From: Photobacterium sanctipauli
GTDB lineage: Bacteria > Pseudomonadota > Gammaproteobacteria > Enterobacterales > Vibrionaceae
Direction: 5' to 3'
Assembly (NCBI RefSeq): GCF_003026495.1
Contig: NZ_PYMA01000023.1
Location: 16,641-80,640, forward strand
DNA: 64,000 nt
In this document: in pieces, positions 42,318-50,671 of the stretch
Layout of the letters: every line of letters begins with the position of its first letter
How positions within the stretch are numbered: position 1 is the stretch's first letter
The notes under the pieces: generated by a model
Seen by the model: the letters and a program-made list of their open reading frames with translations, nothing else
Told to the model about the DNA's origin: nothing
Databases searched by the model: none
Made by a program: the position numbers and the translations under genes

Positions 42318-42920
42318 TTACTTGGTCAGCAGGAAGTTCACTAGCTCGAAGTACTCGTCGGCTGAGCGGATCTTGCCGGTCTGTACCAGGTACTTGTTGT
42401 TGACCACTACCGCAGGCACGCCAGTTAGGCCGCTGTCTTGGAACGCCTTGTTAAAGCGGTTTACCATCGAGTTGACGGCGAAGCTGTTGAAGGCGCCGTC
42501 GAAGTCTTCGGCACTGACACCTTCATCGATGAACATTTGGCGCAGCTCTTTATCGTTGCGAGGCGGCTTTTGCATGTCGTGCACGCGGGCAAACAGTACC
42601 GGGGTCATCTTGTCTTCAACACCCAACACCACGGCTGTGGCGTATGCCTTGCTCATAGATTTACCCATCGCGCCGCCCATGAAAGACACATGGTTCTTCT
42701 GTAGTTTGGCATTATCCGGCAGGGTCTTTTTCAGCTGCTGGATCATTGGCTCGAAGCTATTACAGTGCGGGCAGTAGAACGAGAAGAACTCGGTAACCAG
42801 CGGGCTGTTGCTTTGTGGCAAGTCCAGTACCTTGTAGTGGTCGCCTTCGTTGAACTTGGCGGCCTGTACCGAGAAAGACAGTAGTGCGACGCTCGCCAGC
42901 GCCAGTAGTTTCTTAAACAT
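42318..42920 (-). CDS. dsbA: Thiol:disulfide oxidoreductase DsbA
   Basis: A 200-residue periplasmic protein. Its signal peptide probably ends at VQA (residue about 20). The thioredoxin-fold active site is CPHC in FSFYCPHCNSFEPM near residue 50, and the cis-proline is in TGVPAVVVNNKY near 170. DsbA introduces disulfides into secreted proteins and is reoxidised by DsbB. In V. cholerae the same protein (TcpG) is needed for pilus and toxin folding. It lies 52 bp downstream of srkA on the same strand, as in E. coli. Confidence 0.97.
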   Translation of the reverse strand: MFKKLLALASVALLSFSVQAAKFNEGDHYKVLDLPQSNSPLVTEFFSFYCPHCNSFEPMIQQLKKTLPDNAKLQKNHVSFMGGAMGKSMSKAYATAVVLGVEDKMTPVLFARVHDMQKPPRNDKELRQMFIDEGVSAEDFDGAFNSFAVNSMVNRFNKAFQDSGLTGVPAVVVNNKYLVQTGKIRSADEYFELVNFLLTK

Positions 42921-42972
42921 GTTTCGATTTACTCCCTGATAAAAGACGAAAAATCATTGTTGTTGGTTTTGA

Positions 42973-43962
42973 TTACCATTGAGGCATCAATGATAGTGAC
43001 GGCTCGTGCAGGGCCGCCAGTTGCTCCTTAAATGCCAGTACCTGCCCTTCCCAGTATTTCGCATCGGCAAACCACGGGAAAGCTTGCGGGAAGGCTGGAT
43101 CCTGCCAGCGTCGCGCCAGCCAAGCCATATAGTGCACCATTCTAAGACCGCGCAAAGGCTCGATCAGTTTCAATTGGGATTGATCAAAATCCGCAAATTC
43201 ACTATAGGCTTCCAAAATCGTGTCGAGTTGGGCGATTTGATCGTGGCGCTCGCCGTTGAGCAACATCCATAGGTCTTGCACGGCTGGCCCGTTTCGCGCG
43301 TCATCGAGATCGACAAACAGCGGCCCGTCCCGCCACAGGATATTGCCCGGGTGGCAGTCGCCGTGGAGGCGGATAGGCTGCCAGTGGGTGTGCCAGTGTT
43401 GCTCGAGCTCATTGATCAGCATGTCGAGATCAGCAAAAAATACCGTTTTGAGGTGCTCGGGAATGAACTCGGCTTGCTCTAGTACCTGCCGCGGCTGGTA
43501 GACATACTCTTCCATGCTGACTGTCGGCCGATCGGCAAAAGGTTGTTGCTGCCCGACGCGGTGAATCCGGCCCAGAAAGCGGCCAACCCATTCCAGCTGG
43601 TCAAAGTTGTCCACCTCGAACTGGCGGCCGCCAAGGCTTGGGAACAAGGCGAAGCGATGGCCGTTGTGGTGGTGCAGGGTCTGGCCATTGATGGCAATCG
43701 GGGCGGCGACAGGGATCTCCTGCTCTGCCAGCTCCAGGGTAAACTGGTGCTCTTCTGCTATTTGGGCATCCGTCCAACGCTGCGGGCGGTAGAATTTGGT
43801 CACATAGCGGGCACCGTCTTCGGCGGTGAACTGGTATACCCGATTCTCGTAGCTATTGAGCGCCAACAGCCCGGATTCCGCCCGGATCCCCGTGGTATCG
43901 AGGGCATCAAGCAGCAAGTCGGGGCTAAGGTCGGCAAAGCTAAAACCGTTGTGTTGAGTCAT
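42973..43962 (-). CDS. srkA: Stress response serine/threonine kinase SrkA (YihE)
   Basis: A 329-residue RdoA/YihE-type kinase with an aminoglycoside-phosphotransferase-like fold. The catalytic loop is RLHGDCHPGNILWRD near residue 196, and the metal-binding segment is FVDLDDARNGPAVQDLW near 216. The family N-terminal block SGLLALNSYENRVYQF is near 31. In E. coli SrkA moderates stress-induced death and sits upstream of dsbA under Cpx control. The start is ATG 43962; a longer in-frame extension upstream has no family similarity. Confidence 0.94.
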   Translation of the reverse strand: MTQHNGFSFADLSPDLLLDALDTTGIRAESGLLALNSYENRVYQFTAEDGARYVTKFYRPQRWTDAQIAEEHQFTLELAEQEIPVAAPIAINGQTLHHHNGHRFALFPSLGGRQFEVDNFDQLEWVGRFLGRIHRVGQQQPFADRPTVSMEEYVYQPRQVLEQAEFIPEHLKTVFFADLDMLINELEQHWHTHWQPIRLHGDCHPGNILWRDGPLFVDLDDARNGPAVQDLWMLLNGERHDQIAQLDTILEAYSEFADFDQSQLKLIEPLRGLRMVHYMAWLARRWQDPAFPQAFPWFADAKYWEGQVLAFKEQLAALHEPSLSLMPQW

Positions 43963-44079
43963 TAGACTGGTTCCGCAATAAGAATAATCAATTGCTGTCG
44001 AGTATATACCTAATCGCGGGTTCGCGGCAGGGTTCTCTAACTTCCGTGTAAACAATTGCTTGGCCATTGCATCATAATA

Positions 44080-44101
44080 AAAAAGGGCCGTTGCCGGCCC
44101 T
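44080..44101 (-). terminator. Intrinsic terminator of ccoG
   Basis: On the minus strand AGGGCCG-GCAA-CGGCCC is followed by seven T, about 35 bp after the ccoG stop. Confidence 0.9.
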
Positions 44102-44134
44102 ATCTTTACACTATTTTGCGTTCAGGCAAGCCGG

Positions 44135-45556
44135 TTAGCGCAACTCGCCAATGAAGCGGCTCTCGGTACTGAGCTGGACGTCATCGTCGCGGGTCAGGGT
44201 GAAAGTGATGTCGGCAATGGGCGATTGCAGCAGGTACGGGTCAACCCCTAGGCTGACAGGCAGGGTGAAGACCTCGCCACCGTCGACGGTGACCGTTTGC
44301 GGCCCGTACCACTCAATGTCCTCAATGCCGGACACCGACAGGGTAAAGGTGGCCGATTGCTGGGTTTTGTTGAGGATTTTCAGGGTATAGGTATTCTCTA
44401 CCAGCCCCGCGTTGTTGATACGGAACAACTGGTTGCGATCACGCAACACATCAAGCCCCATCGGCTGCACCGATGCCAGCAAGTAAAAGAATAGCCCGAC
44501 CATTGCCACCATGACCCCGCCATAGCCGAGGAGCTTGGGACGCATCACACTGGTTTTGTGGCCTTCGAGCTTATGTTCGGTGGTATAGCTGATCAGGCGT
44601 TTTTCGTACCCCATTCTTGCCATGGTTTCGTCGCAGGCATCAACGCAGGCACCGCAGTTGATGCATTCATACTGCAGGCCGTCGCGGATATCTATGCCGG
44701 TCGGGCAAACCTGAACACAGAGGTTGCAGTCGATACAGTCGCCGAGCCCAAGGGCTTTCGGATCCTTTTTCCGCGGGCGTGGGCCACGGGTTTCGCCGCG
44801 GGCGGTGTCGTAGCCGACAATATAGGTATCTTTATCAAACATGGCCGATTGGAAGCGTGCATACGGGCACATGTGAATGCAGACGATAGAGCGCATCCAT
44901 CCGGCGTTGGCATAGGTGCAGATGGTAAAGAAAACCACCCAGAACGCGGCCCAAGAGCTGGTGCTGAAGGTGAAGAACTCAATCACCAGGGTCTTGATTG
45001 GCAGGAAGTAACCAACAAACGTAAGTCCGGTTACCAGGGCCACGGCCAGCCAGGCGATATGCTTAAGGGTTTTGCGCAGTAGCAATTTGCTGGTGGGCTT
45101 TAACGTGTCTTGCTTGCGGCGCTTGTTGGCGGAGCCTTCGAGCTTTTCCTCGAACCAGATATAGATGAAAGTCCAAACGGTTTGCGGGCAAAAATAGCCA
45201 CACCAGACCCGGCCAAGGAAAGTGGTGACAAAAAATAAGGCAAAGGCCGCAATCATGAACAGGGTTGCGAGCAAGGTGAGATCTTGCGGCCAGAGGGTGG
45301 TACCGAAAAAGTTAAATTGCTGCTGGCCGATATCAAGCAAAATGGCCTGGCGGTCACCATAGGGAATCCAGGGGATCCCGAGGAATAAGAGCATCAGCAC
45401 CCAGCCCATCTTCTGGCGCAGCTGCTGGTAGATCCCCTTGACGGCCCGGACATAGATCCGGTTGTTGGGATTGAAGCGATCGCCCTTCCCTTTGTGGGTG
45501 TCGGGGTTGAACGTCTTCGGGGTGATATCCTTTATCTTGATCTTTTCTTGGCTCAT
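44135..45556 (-). CDS. ccoG: Cytochrome c oxidase accessory protein CcoG (RdxA/FixG)
   Basis: A 473-residue membrane iron-sulfur protein. Hydrophobic segments are near residues 52-72, 97-120, 165-190, 200-222 and 345-365. Two ferredoxin-type clusters are predicted from CIDCNLCVQVCPTGID and CINCGACVDACDETM (about residues 265-315). A C-terminal beta-sandwich lies in the periplasm. CcoG is implicated in copper reduction for assembly of cbb3 oxidase. Here it stands alone: no ccoNOPQ or ccoS gene is beside it. Gene assignment is firm at family level. Confidence 0.93.
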   Translation of the reverse strand: MSQEKIKIKDITPKTFNPDTHKGKGDRFNPNNRIYVRAVKGIYQQLRQKMGWVLMLLFLGIPWIPYGDRQAILLDIGQQQFNFFGTTLWPQDLTLLATLFMIAAFALFFVTTFLGRVWCGYFCPQTVWTFIYIWFEEKLEGSANKRRKQDTLKPTSKLLLRKTLKHIAWLAVALVTGLTFVGYFLPIKTLVIEFFTFSTSSWAAFWVVFFTICTYANAGWMRSIVCIHMCPYARFQSAMFDKDTYIVGYDTARGETRGPRPRKKDPKALGLGDCIDCNLCVQVCPTGIDIRDGLQYECINCGACVDACDETMARMGYEKRLISYTTEHKLEGHKTSVMRPKLLGYGGVMVAMVGLFFYLLASVQPMGLDVLRDRNQLFRINNAGLVENTYTLKILNKTQQSATFTLSVSGIEDIEWYGPQTVTVDGGEVFTLPVSLGVDPYLLQSPIADITFTLTRDDDVQLSTESRFIGELR

Positions 45557-45762
45557 GACATTACTTTCCTTGGCTTTCCCCCTGCTACGGGGAAGCTGTC
45601 ACCGGTACTTTGCCGGGTTGTTGTAATCGTTAAGTTGTAATTGGTAAATAAATGTTACCGCAGCAGTATAACGCAGCCTGTCGCCAGATTACTCTAGCAA
45701 GGTCATAGTTTGGGCAGCACGATGTGCTGTACGGGAAGAAGAAGGCGATGGAAAAGCGGGGA

Positions 45763-45796
45763 TAAAGCCTGGCAGGCTGAGCAACCAGCCAGGCTT
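45763..45796 (-). terminator. Probable terminator of yihD
   Basis: AAAGCCTGGC and GCCAGGCTT pair around a loop that contains a further short hairpin. It lies 10 bp after the yihD stop on the minus strand, but only TTT follows, so efficiency is uncertain. The rest of the 249-bp stretch between ccoG and yihD shows no gene. Confidence 0.5.
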
Positions 45797-45805
45797 GGAA
45801 GGTAG

Positions 45806-46072
45806 TTACTTGATGATACCGCGGGCGCGCAGGATCGCGGACTTGAAGTCATCTTCGCAATCTTTGGCAATACCCGGGATCATCTCCTGCTTGTTGCTGT
45901 TACGCATTTTCAGGTGGTAAATCAGTACGTCGTCGGTCAGTTCTTCAAGCTTGCCTTCGTATTTGGCTTCTTCTGCCAATTTTAGCAGGAACTCGACCAG
46001 GTTCAGATCCGGCTCCTTTAGCCATTCCGGCTGAATGAGCTCGATCAGTTCGTTAACGCGGTGGGTCTTCAT
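45806..46072 (-). CDS. yihD: YihD-family conserved small protein
   Basis: An 88-residue acidic protein matching E. coli YihD across its length (EWLKEPDLNLVEFLLKLAEEA, LTDDVLIYHLKMRNS, DDFKSAILRARGIIK). It has no transmembrane segment or known catalytic motif, and its biochemical function is not established. In E. coli yihD lies close to srkA-dsbA, as here, with ccoG between. It is monocistronic. The ATG at 46072 gives the family N-terminus. Confidence 0.92.
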   Translation of the reverse strand: MKTHRVNELIELIQPEWLKEPDLNLVEFLLKLAEEAKYEGKLEELTDDVLIYHLKMRNSNKQEMIPGIAKDCEDDFKSAILRARGIIK

Positions 46073-46172
46073 AATCTACTCCACAAAATAAAGGCTGAAT
46101 GAATCGGTTGGATTCTATTGTCATAATTTTAGTAGGGGTAACGGTATAACAAACCTGATCACGATACAAACA

Positions 46173-46199
46173 AAAGGCAGCCCATGTTGGGCTGCCTTT
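46173..46199 (-). terminator. Terminator downstream of the small minus-strand gene
   Basis: AAAGGCAGCCC-ATGTT-GGGCTGCCTTT is an 11-bp perfect stem. On the minus strand TTTTG follows it, and it lies immediately after the stop codon (46204-46206) of the 60-residue frame described next. Confidence 0.75.
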
Positions 46200-46203
46200 G
46201 GCG

Positions 46204-46386
46204 TTACGCTGCTTGCTGGCCATTGGCTGGCTTGTGCAGGCTTGGCGTTTTGCTTACCGACTGGGCTGGTAGCTTCTCAACAGTGGCTGTTGGTTGCTTT
46301 GCCTTGAACATCGGGGCATGGGAGGTGGTACGCAGGCGTGCTGGGCTGCGTGGTGTACTGGTCCTGACAAAAGAGGTTGGGCGCAT
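46204..46386 (-). CDS. Possible small basic protein of unknown function
   Basis: A 60-residue frame on the minus strand, MRPTSFVRTSTPRSPARL... ending PANGQQAA. Evidence for a real gene: AGGTG sits 4 bases before the ATG, and a strong terminator begins 5 bases after the stop. The frame also fills an otherwise empty interval between yihD and the GntR regulator. The product is rich in Pro, Thr, Ser, Ala and basic residues, with no hydrophobic segment and few acidic residues, so it is probably disordered. I do not recognise it. The opposite-strand frame (46184-46399) starts inside the terminator and is less likely. Confidence 0.5.
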   Translation of the reverse strand: MRPTSFVRTSTPRSPARLRTTSHAPMFKAKQPTATVEKLPAQSVSKTPSLHKPANGQQAA

Positions 46387-46592
46387 TATTCACCTATAGT
46401 CAGGCGCTTCCGTGGCCAAAATTAAACTGACATCCCCCGCCTTTTTCTTGTTGGCTGAGCCGTTCCTGTGCAGGGGAAGTGGGTGGGTTGTTTTTTCGCC
46501 GCGAGAATAGCAATAAGCTATGCTCAAGTCGAGTGATTATTGACCATTCCGGTGGCGGTTTTTTCCTGTCTAAGTGATATGGGAAGCGATAA
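46387..46592. other. Gene-free stretch between small gene and GntR leader
   Basis: No reading frame, repeat or RNA gene can be supported here. It should hold the promoters of the small minus-strand gene and of the GntR regulator, but no convincing -35/-10 pair stands out. No remnant of a known gene was recognised. Confidence 0.5.
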
Positions 46593-46721
46593 ATGACGGC
46601 GATCCTTTCATCTGTGAAGATAACGGGTTTATCCGAAGATACTTTGTGGTCTAATGCAGCCTTGCTGGCAATAAACGCCTGGCCGGATAGATATGCGACC
46701 GGGACGATAACTACAGCCTAG
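46593..46721 (+). CDS. Possible 42-residue leader ORF of the GntR regulator
   Basis: ATG at 46593 (preceded by GGGAAG) opens a 42-codon frame, MTAILSSVKITGLSED... ending TGTITTA, with TAG at 46719-46721. The stop codon overlaps the GGAGGG ribosome-binding site of the GntR gene, which would allow translational coupling. There is no family match that I recognise; it may be chance. Confidence 0.22.
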   Translation: MTAILSSVKITGLSEDTLWSNAALLAINAWPDRYATGTITTA

Positions 46722-46731
46722 GAGGGAAAAG

Positions 46732-47409
46732 ATGGAACAGGATCAGCAGCGGTTGGTGAACAGCCGTAACTTGTCTTATAAACTGGCCGAGTCCATCGGG
46801 CAGCAAATTTTACGCGGCGAGACCGCCCCCGGTGACATCCTGCCCGGCGAAGTGGAGCTTGGCGAAATGTACGGTGTCAGCCGGACGGCGATTCGCGAGG
46901 CGATCAAGATGCTTGCCGCCAAGGGGATGGTGTTACCAAGGCCAAGGATTGGAACACGGGTGCTGCCCAAGCGAAACTGGAATTATTTGGATCAAGACTT
47001 GCTGGCATGGCTCAACTTTGAGCAGCATGAAGACTTGGTCAGTGAGTTTCAGCGGGTGAGGATCTCGCTGGAGCCGGAAGCGGCGGCATTGACCGCCTTG
47101 AATGCCAGCGACGAAGATCGGGCAGAGCTGCAAGCGCTGATGGCAGAGATGCACGCGCTGGGCGAGCAGTTTGATCAGGAGCGGTGGGTCGAGGTCGATA
47201 CCCGTTTCCACCAGCTTATTTATTTTGCTTCCGGCAACCACTTTATCAGCCCGTTCGGCAACTTGTTCAAGGCCGTGTTTGAAAGCTATTTCCGGGTGAT
47301 TACCCGCGAGCGTTTGCTGAAGCTAGATATTCACCAGCAAATTGTCGATGGCATCATGACACGGGATCCCGACCTTGCCCGCCAGGCAACCATCGCACTA
47401 TTGAAATAG
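46732..47409 (+). CDS. GntR/FadR-family regulator with FCD domain (DgoR-like)
   Basis: A 225-residue regulator. The winged helix (about 14-85) includes LGEMYGVSRTAIREAIKMLAAKGM, followed by RNWNYLDQDLLAW, typical of DgoR and related sugar-acid regulators. The FCD ligand domain (about 100-225) has the metal-binding pattern with histidines in DTRFHQLIY near 163. It ends about ten residues earlier than E. coli DgoR, losing the last helix or tail. GGAGGG lies 6 bases upstream. No sugar-acid gene is adjacent, so target and ligand are unknown. Confidence 0.85.
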   Translation: MEQDQQRLVNSRNLSYKLAESIGQQILRGETAPGDILPGEVELGEMYGVSRTAIREAIKMLAAKGMVLPRPRIGTRVLPKRNWNYLDQDLLAWLNFEQHEDLVSEFQRVRISLEPEAAALTALNASDEDRAELQALMAEMHALGEQFDQERWVEVDTRFHQLIYFASGNHFISPFGNLFKAVFESYFRVITRERLLKLDIHQQIVDGIMTRDPDLARQATIALLK

Positions 47410-47430
47410 CGGGTGCTTGCTCCCAGCTTG

Positions 47431-47459
47431 AAAAACGAAGCCAAGGCTTCGTTTTTTTG
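47431..47459 (+). terminator. Intrinsic terminator of the GntR gene
   Basis: AAAACGAAGCC-AA-GGCTTCGTTTTTTT is a strong stem with a T-run, 20 bp after the stop. Confidence 0.92.
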
Positions 47460-47582
47460 TATCTGAGGCATATCACAGAGGAAGTGGTTGCAGCCATGGT
47501 ATGTTGTCGGCAATATTAATTGATTTTCATATTCTTGTGCAGTCCGCCAGGTGGCTGCCAATCCAGAGCAAGGGAGATGCAG

Positions 47583-48371
47583 ATGTCATTGTTTCGAAAG
47601 AGCTTAGCCAGTGTAGGCATCGGTGCGGCACGGGTGGATGCCGTGGTTCAGCATGATGTGTTGATCCCCGGCGATGTGCTTAACGTCGATGTCCAAGTCC
47701 ATGGCGGCAAGGTTGAGCAGAGTATCGATAACATCCACCTACGGCTGTGCTGCCGTTATGAGGAAGAGGTGGAGGTGAGCCGCGGCGATAGCCAGCATCG
47801 CAAAGAAAAGGTCAGCCAAACTTGCGTGCTGGCCGATTGGTCCCTGCCCTATGCTTTCACCATTGCAGCCGATGAGGTTCGCCATTTCGATGTCGAGTTA
47901 TCGTTGCCTTACAACACCCCGATCACGATTGGCGATGCCAAGGTTTGGCTGGAAACCCAGTTGGATATTCCGATGGCTATCGACCCCAAAGATCAAGACG
48001 GCCTGACCGTGCGCCCCGATCCCTTGATGGATGGGGTGTTCAACGCCCTTGAGCTGGCGGGACTTCGCATTCGCCAGGTGGAATGCGAGGCCGCCAGCGG
48101 CTTTGCCCTACCCTTTGTCCAAGAATTTGAGTTTGTCCCGGTATCGGGGCCATACCATGGCCGTTGGCGTGAGTTGGAAGTGGTGGCCTACCGCGACGAA
48201 GAGAGCTTGCAGCTCTGGTTTGAAGTGGATCGCCGCCAGCGGGGGCTGTCTGGCATGTTGGCCGGATTGCTGGGACGCGGGGAGTTGAAGCGCCATTGCG
48301 AATTGCCGGCGAACCTCCACCCGCAGCAGGCTGGCCAGCAAGTGCTTGAGTTTTTGGATCAGGTAACGTGA
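47583..48371 (+). CDS. Spo0M-family (sporulation-control) protein
   Basis: A 262-residue protein of the Spo0M family, an arrestin-like double beta-sandwich fold first described in Bacillus sporulation control. Recognisable parts are the N-terminus MSLFRKSLASVGIGAARVDAV, DVLIPGDVLNVDVQVHGG near residue 24 and LPYNTPITIGDAKVWLETQLDI near 117. It has no signal peptide. The start is ATG 47583 with AAGGGAG six bases before it; an in-frame ATG two codons earlier lies too close to that site. This organism should not sporulate; Spo0M homologues in vibrios have no assigned role that I know. Monocistronic. Confidence 0.85.
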   Translation: MSLFRKSLASVGIGAARVDAVVQHDVLIPGDVLNVDVQVHGGKVEQSIDNIHLRLCCRYEEEVEVSRGDSQHRKEKVSQTCVLADWSLPYAFTIAADEVRHFDVELSLPYNTPITIGDAKVWLETQLDIPMAIDPKDQDGLTVRPDPLMDGVFNALELAGLRIRQVECEAASGFALPFVQEFEFVPVSGPYHGRWRELEVVAYRDEESLQLWFEVDRRQRGLSGMLAGLLGRGELKRHCELPANLHPQQAGQQVLEFLDQVT

Positions 48372-48493
48372 GCCCGCCCGTGCCGTAGCACTCCCCGATT
48401 GTAAGAATTATTTATTTCAGCGTACACATGTACGCTTAATTGTGCCATACTGCTTATCTATTGAGCTTTAACTCTATTTTTGGGATTAAACAA

Positions 48494-49153
48494 ATGGATA
48501 AGCAGCTAGCGACAGAGACCGGTTATTCGGTTAAAGAGGAAGTAGCCAACAGCGTAAGCCACGGACTGGGAATGGTGTTTGGCATCGTCGGTTTGGTGTT
48601 GCTGTTGGTTCAGGCCATTCGGCTGGATGCCGATGCGATGAGCATTGCTAGCCTGAGTATTTACGGCGGCAGCATGATTTTGCTCTACTTGGCCTCCACC
48701 CTTTACCATGCGATCCCCTTCGAGCGGGCCAAAAGGGCGCTTAAAACCTTTGACCATTGTGCCATCTATTTGTTGATTGCTGGCACCTATACCCCATTTT
48801 TACTGATCTCCTTGCGCACCCCGCTGGCGATGGGGCTGACGGCGGTGATTTGGGGCATTGCGCTGGTGGGGATCATCCTCAAGATTGTCTTTGTCTATCG
48901 CTTCAAGCGGCTGTCGCTGGTGACTTACCTGACCATGGGGTGGCTGTCGTTGGTGGCAATCTATCAGTTGGCAGTGTCGCTATCGACCGGTGGGTTGGTA
49001 CTGTTGGCTGCGGGCGGCATCATCTATTCGTTGGGGGTGGTGTTTTACGTCAATAAGCGGATCCCGTACAACCATGCTATCTGGCACTTGTTTGTCTTGG
49101 GCGGCACGGTATGCCATTTCTTTGCCATATACTGCTATGTTAAGCCTGTCTAA
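48494..49153 (+). CDS. trhA: PAQR-family membrane protein TrhA (YqfA, hemolysin III)
   Basis: A 219-residue integral membrane protein, the E. coli YqfA length, with seven hydrophobic segments. The PAQR/hemolysin-III metal-site motifs are NSVSHGLG near residue 19, STLYHAI near 74, FDHCAIYLLIAGTYTPF near 93 and the histidines in HAIWHLFVLGGTVCHF near 193. Members are linked to membrane energetics and lipid homeostasis. The hemolysin name is historical and does not show that it lyses cells. The start is ATG 48494 (MDKQLATETGYSVKEE). Confidence 0.92.
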   Translation: MDKQLATETGYSVKEEVANSVSHGLGMVFGIVGLVLLLVQAIRLDADAMSIASLSIYGGSMILLYLASTLYHAIPFERAKRALKTFDHCAIYLLIAGTYTPFLLISLRTPLAMGLTAVIWGIALVGIILKIVFVYRFKRLSLVTYLTMGWLSLVAIYQLAVSLSTGGLVLLAAGGIIYSLGVVFYVNKRIPYNHAIWHLFVLGGTVCHFFAIYCYVKPV

Positions 49154-49156
49154 TAA

Positions 49157-49184
49157 CAAAAAAGAGAGCCGCGGGCTCTCTTTT
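49157..49184. terminator. Terminator between trhA and trkH
   Basis: AAAAAAGAGAGCC-GC-GGGCTCTCTTTT forms a near-perfect stem. T-runs exist on both strands, fitting convergent genes. Confidence 0.88.
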
Positions 49185-49220
49185 GGGTTCTGGTGTGTAG
49201 CTTTGAAGGCGTATCGGCGC

Positions 49221-50666
49221 CTAGTCGCGCCAGAAGGCCGGGAAGAACAGTACCAACACCGTCAAGATCTCCAAGCGCCCCATCAGCATGCCGAAGCTCA
49301 GGGTCCACTTGGCCAAGTCCGGCAGGGTGGCAAAGTTGCCCGTTGGGCCGATAACATTCCCCATTCCCGGGCCGACATTGGCGACGGCAGTGGCTGCCCC
49401 GGTGATGCTGGTGATGGCATCCAAACCTAGCATCCCCAAAATCGCGGCAACCACCACGATGGTGATGATGAACGTCAGGGCGAAGGCCACCACGGAGCGA
49501 ACAATGCCATCGGTCACCGGGCGTGAGTTATAGCGTTGGATAAAGACGCCCGAAGGGTGGATTAACTGCATCATTTGCTTGCGCAGCAAGGCAAAGGCCA
49601 CCTGGAAGCGGAAAATCTTGATCCCGCCCGATGTCGAACCTGAGCACCCCCCTACCAGCATAATGAAGGCGAAGATGATCGTCGGGAACGGCCCCCAGGC
49701 CGTGAAGTCATCAAGGCCGAAGCCGGTGGTGGTGACCACCGAGATGATATTGAACAGCGACACCCGGAATGCGTCGATAAAGGCATAGTCGAGCTGCCAG
49801 GTTAGCCACAGTGCGACTGCCAGGCCGGCACTAAGCACCAAGATTGTGAACCCCCTGATCTGCGCATCCTTTAACAGCGGTTGCGGATCTTTTTTGCGCA
49901 TGGCTTGCACGAACAGCAAGAACGGCAGTCCGCCGGCGAACATGAACAAAATAGCGACCCAGTGGGCGCTGTTCGAGAAATGGTTCATCGACCCATCGGA
50001 GGTGGAATAGCCCCCCGTCGATAGCGTGGTAAACGCATGGTTGATGGCATCGAAGGTGTTCATTCCCGTCAGTAGGTAGCCGACAAAGCATAACCCCGTC
50101 AGGCTGAGGTAGACGTTAACGATATTCTTGGCAACGCTTTTGGTGCGCGGTGAGCTTTTATCCGACCAATCCGAGGATTCGGTTTGGAACAGGCGCATAC
50201 CACCGACGTTGAGCATTGGTAAGATGGCTACCCCCATCACGATAAACCCAATCCCGCCAAGCCATTGCAGGGTCGATCGCCAAAGCAGGATGCTTGGTGC
50301 CATGGTATCCAGGCCGCTGAGCACGGTAGAGCCGGTGGTGGTGATCCCGGACATGGTCTCGAAATAGGCATCGGTAAAGCTAATGTGGTTGATAAAGACA
50401 AACGGCAGGGCGGCAAACGCGCTGGCGATAGTCCAAACCAAAGTGGTGATCAGGAACATGTCCCTCACCCCTAGCTTAAACTCGCTGCCACGGCCCACGG
50501 TCAGGCAAACAAAGGCGACGGCGTGGGTAATGAGCACCGCGGTGGCAAAGTCGATAAATCCCGCGGTCCCGGTGACAAATGCCACCAGGGTCGGGATGTA
50601 CATGAACAGGGCGATCTTGGATAAGACCAGCCCGATCACGAACAAGATGGGACGATAGTTGACCAT
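49221..50666 (-). CDS. trkH: Trk potassium uptake channel subunit TrkH
   Basis: A 481-residue K+ channel-like protein with four M1-P-M2 repeats. Selectivity-filter loops are visible as MSGITTTGSTVLS near residue 113, TLSTGGYSTSDG near 220, VVTTTGFGLDDF near 315 and VGGCSGSTSGGIK near 340. It works with cytoplasmic TrkA to take up potassium. It starts 5 bases after trkA and ends the def-fmt-rsmB-trkA-trkH series; in E. coli trkH is elsewhere, but in vibrios the pair is adjacent. Confidence 0.96.
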   Translation of the reverse strand: MVNYRPILFVIGLVLSKIALFMYIPTLVAFVTGTAGFIDFATAVLITHAVAFVCLTVGRGSEFKLGVRDMFLITTLVWTIASAFAALPFVFINHISFTDAYFETMSGITTTGSTVLSGLDTMAPSILLWRSTLQWLGGIGFIVMGVAILPMLNVGGMRLFQTESSDWSDKSSPRTKSVAKNIVNVYLSLTGLCFVGYLLTGMNTFDAINHAFTTLSTGGYSTSDGSMNHFSNSAHWVAILFMFAGGLPFLLFVQAMRKKDPQPLLKDAQIRGFTILVLSAGLAVALWLTWQLDYAFIDAFRVSLFNIISVVTTTGFGLDDFTAWGPFPTIIFAFIMLVGGCSGSTSGGIKIFRFQVAFALLRKQMMQLIHPSGVFIQRYNSRPVTDGIVRSVVAFALTFIITIVVVAAILGMLGLDAITSITGAATAVANVGPGMGNVIGPTGNFATLPDLAKWTLSFGMLMGRLEILTVLVLFFPAFWRD

Positions 50667-50671
50667 AGGAA

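Noticed and set aside
46184..46399. 71-codon plus-strand frame over the small minus-strand gene
   Set aside because: It begins within the terminator hairpin and has no ribosome-binding site; the minus-strand frame has both a ribosome-binding site and a terminator.
48494..49153. Haemolysin (virulence) interpretation of the hemolysin-III family protein
   Set aside because: The family name is historical; the sequence is a seven-helix PAQR membrane protein like E. coli TrhA, with no secretion signal for a toxin.
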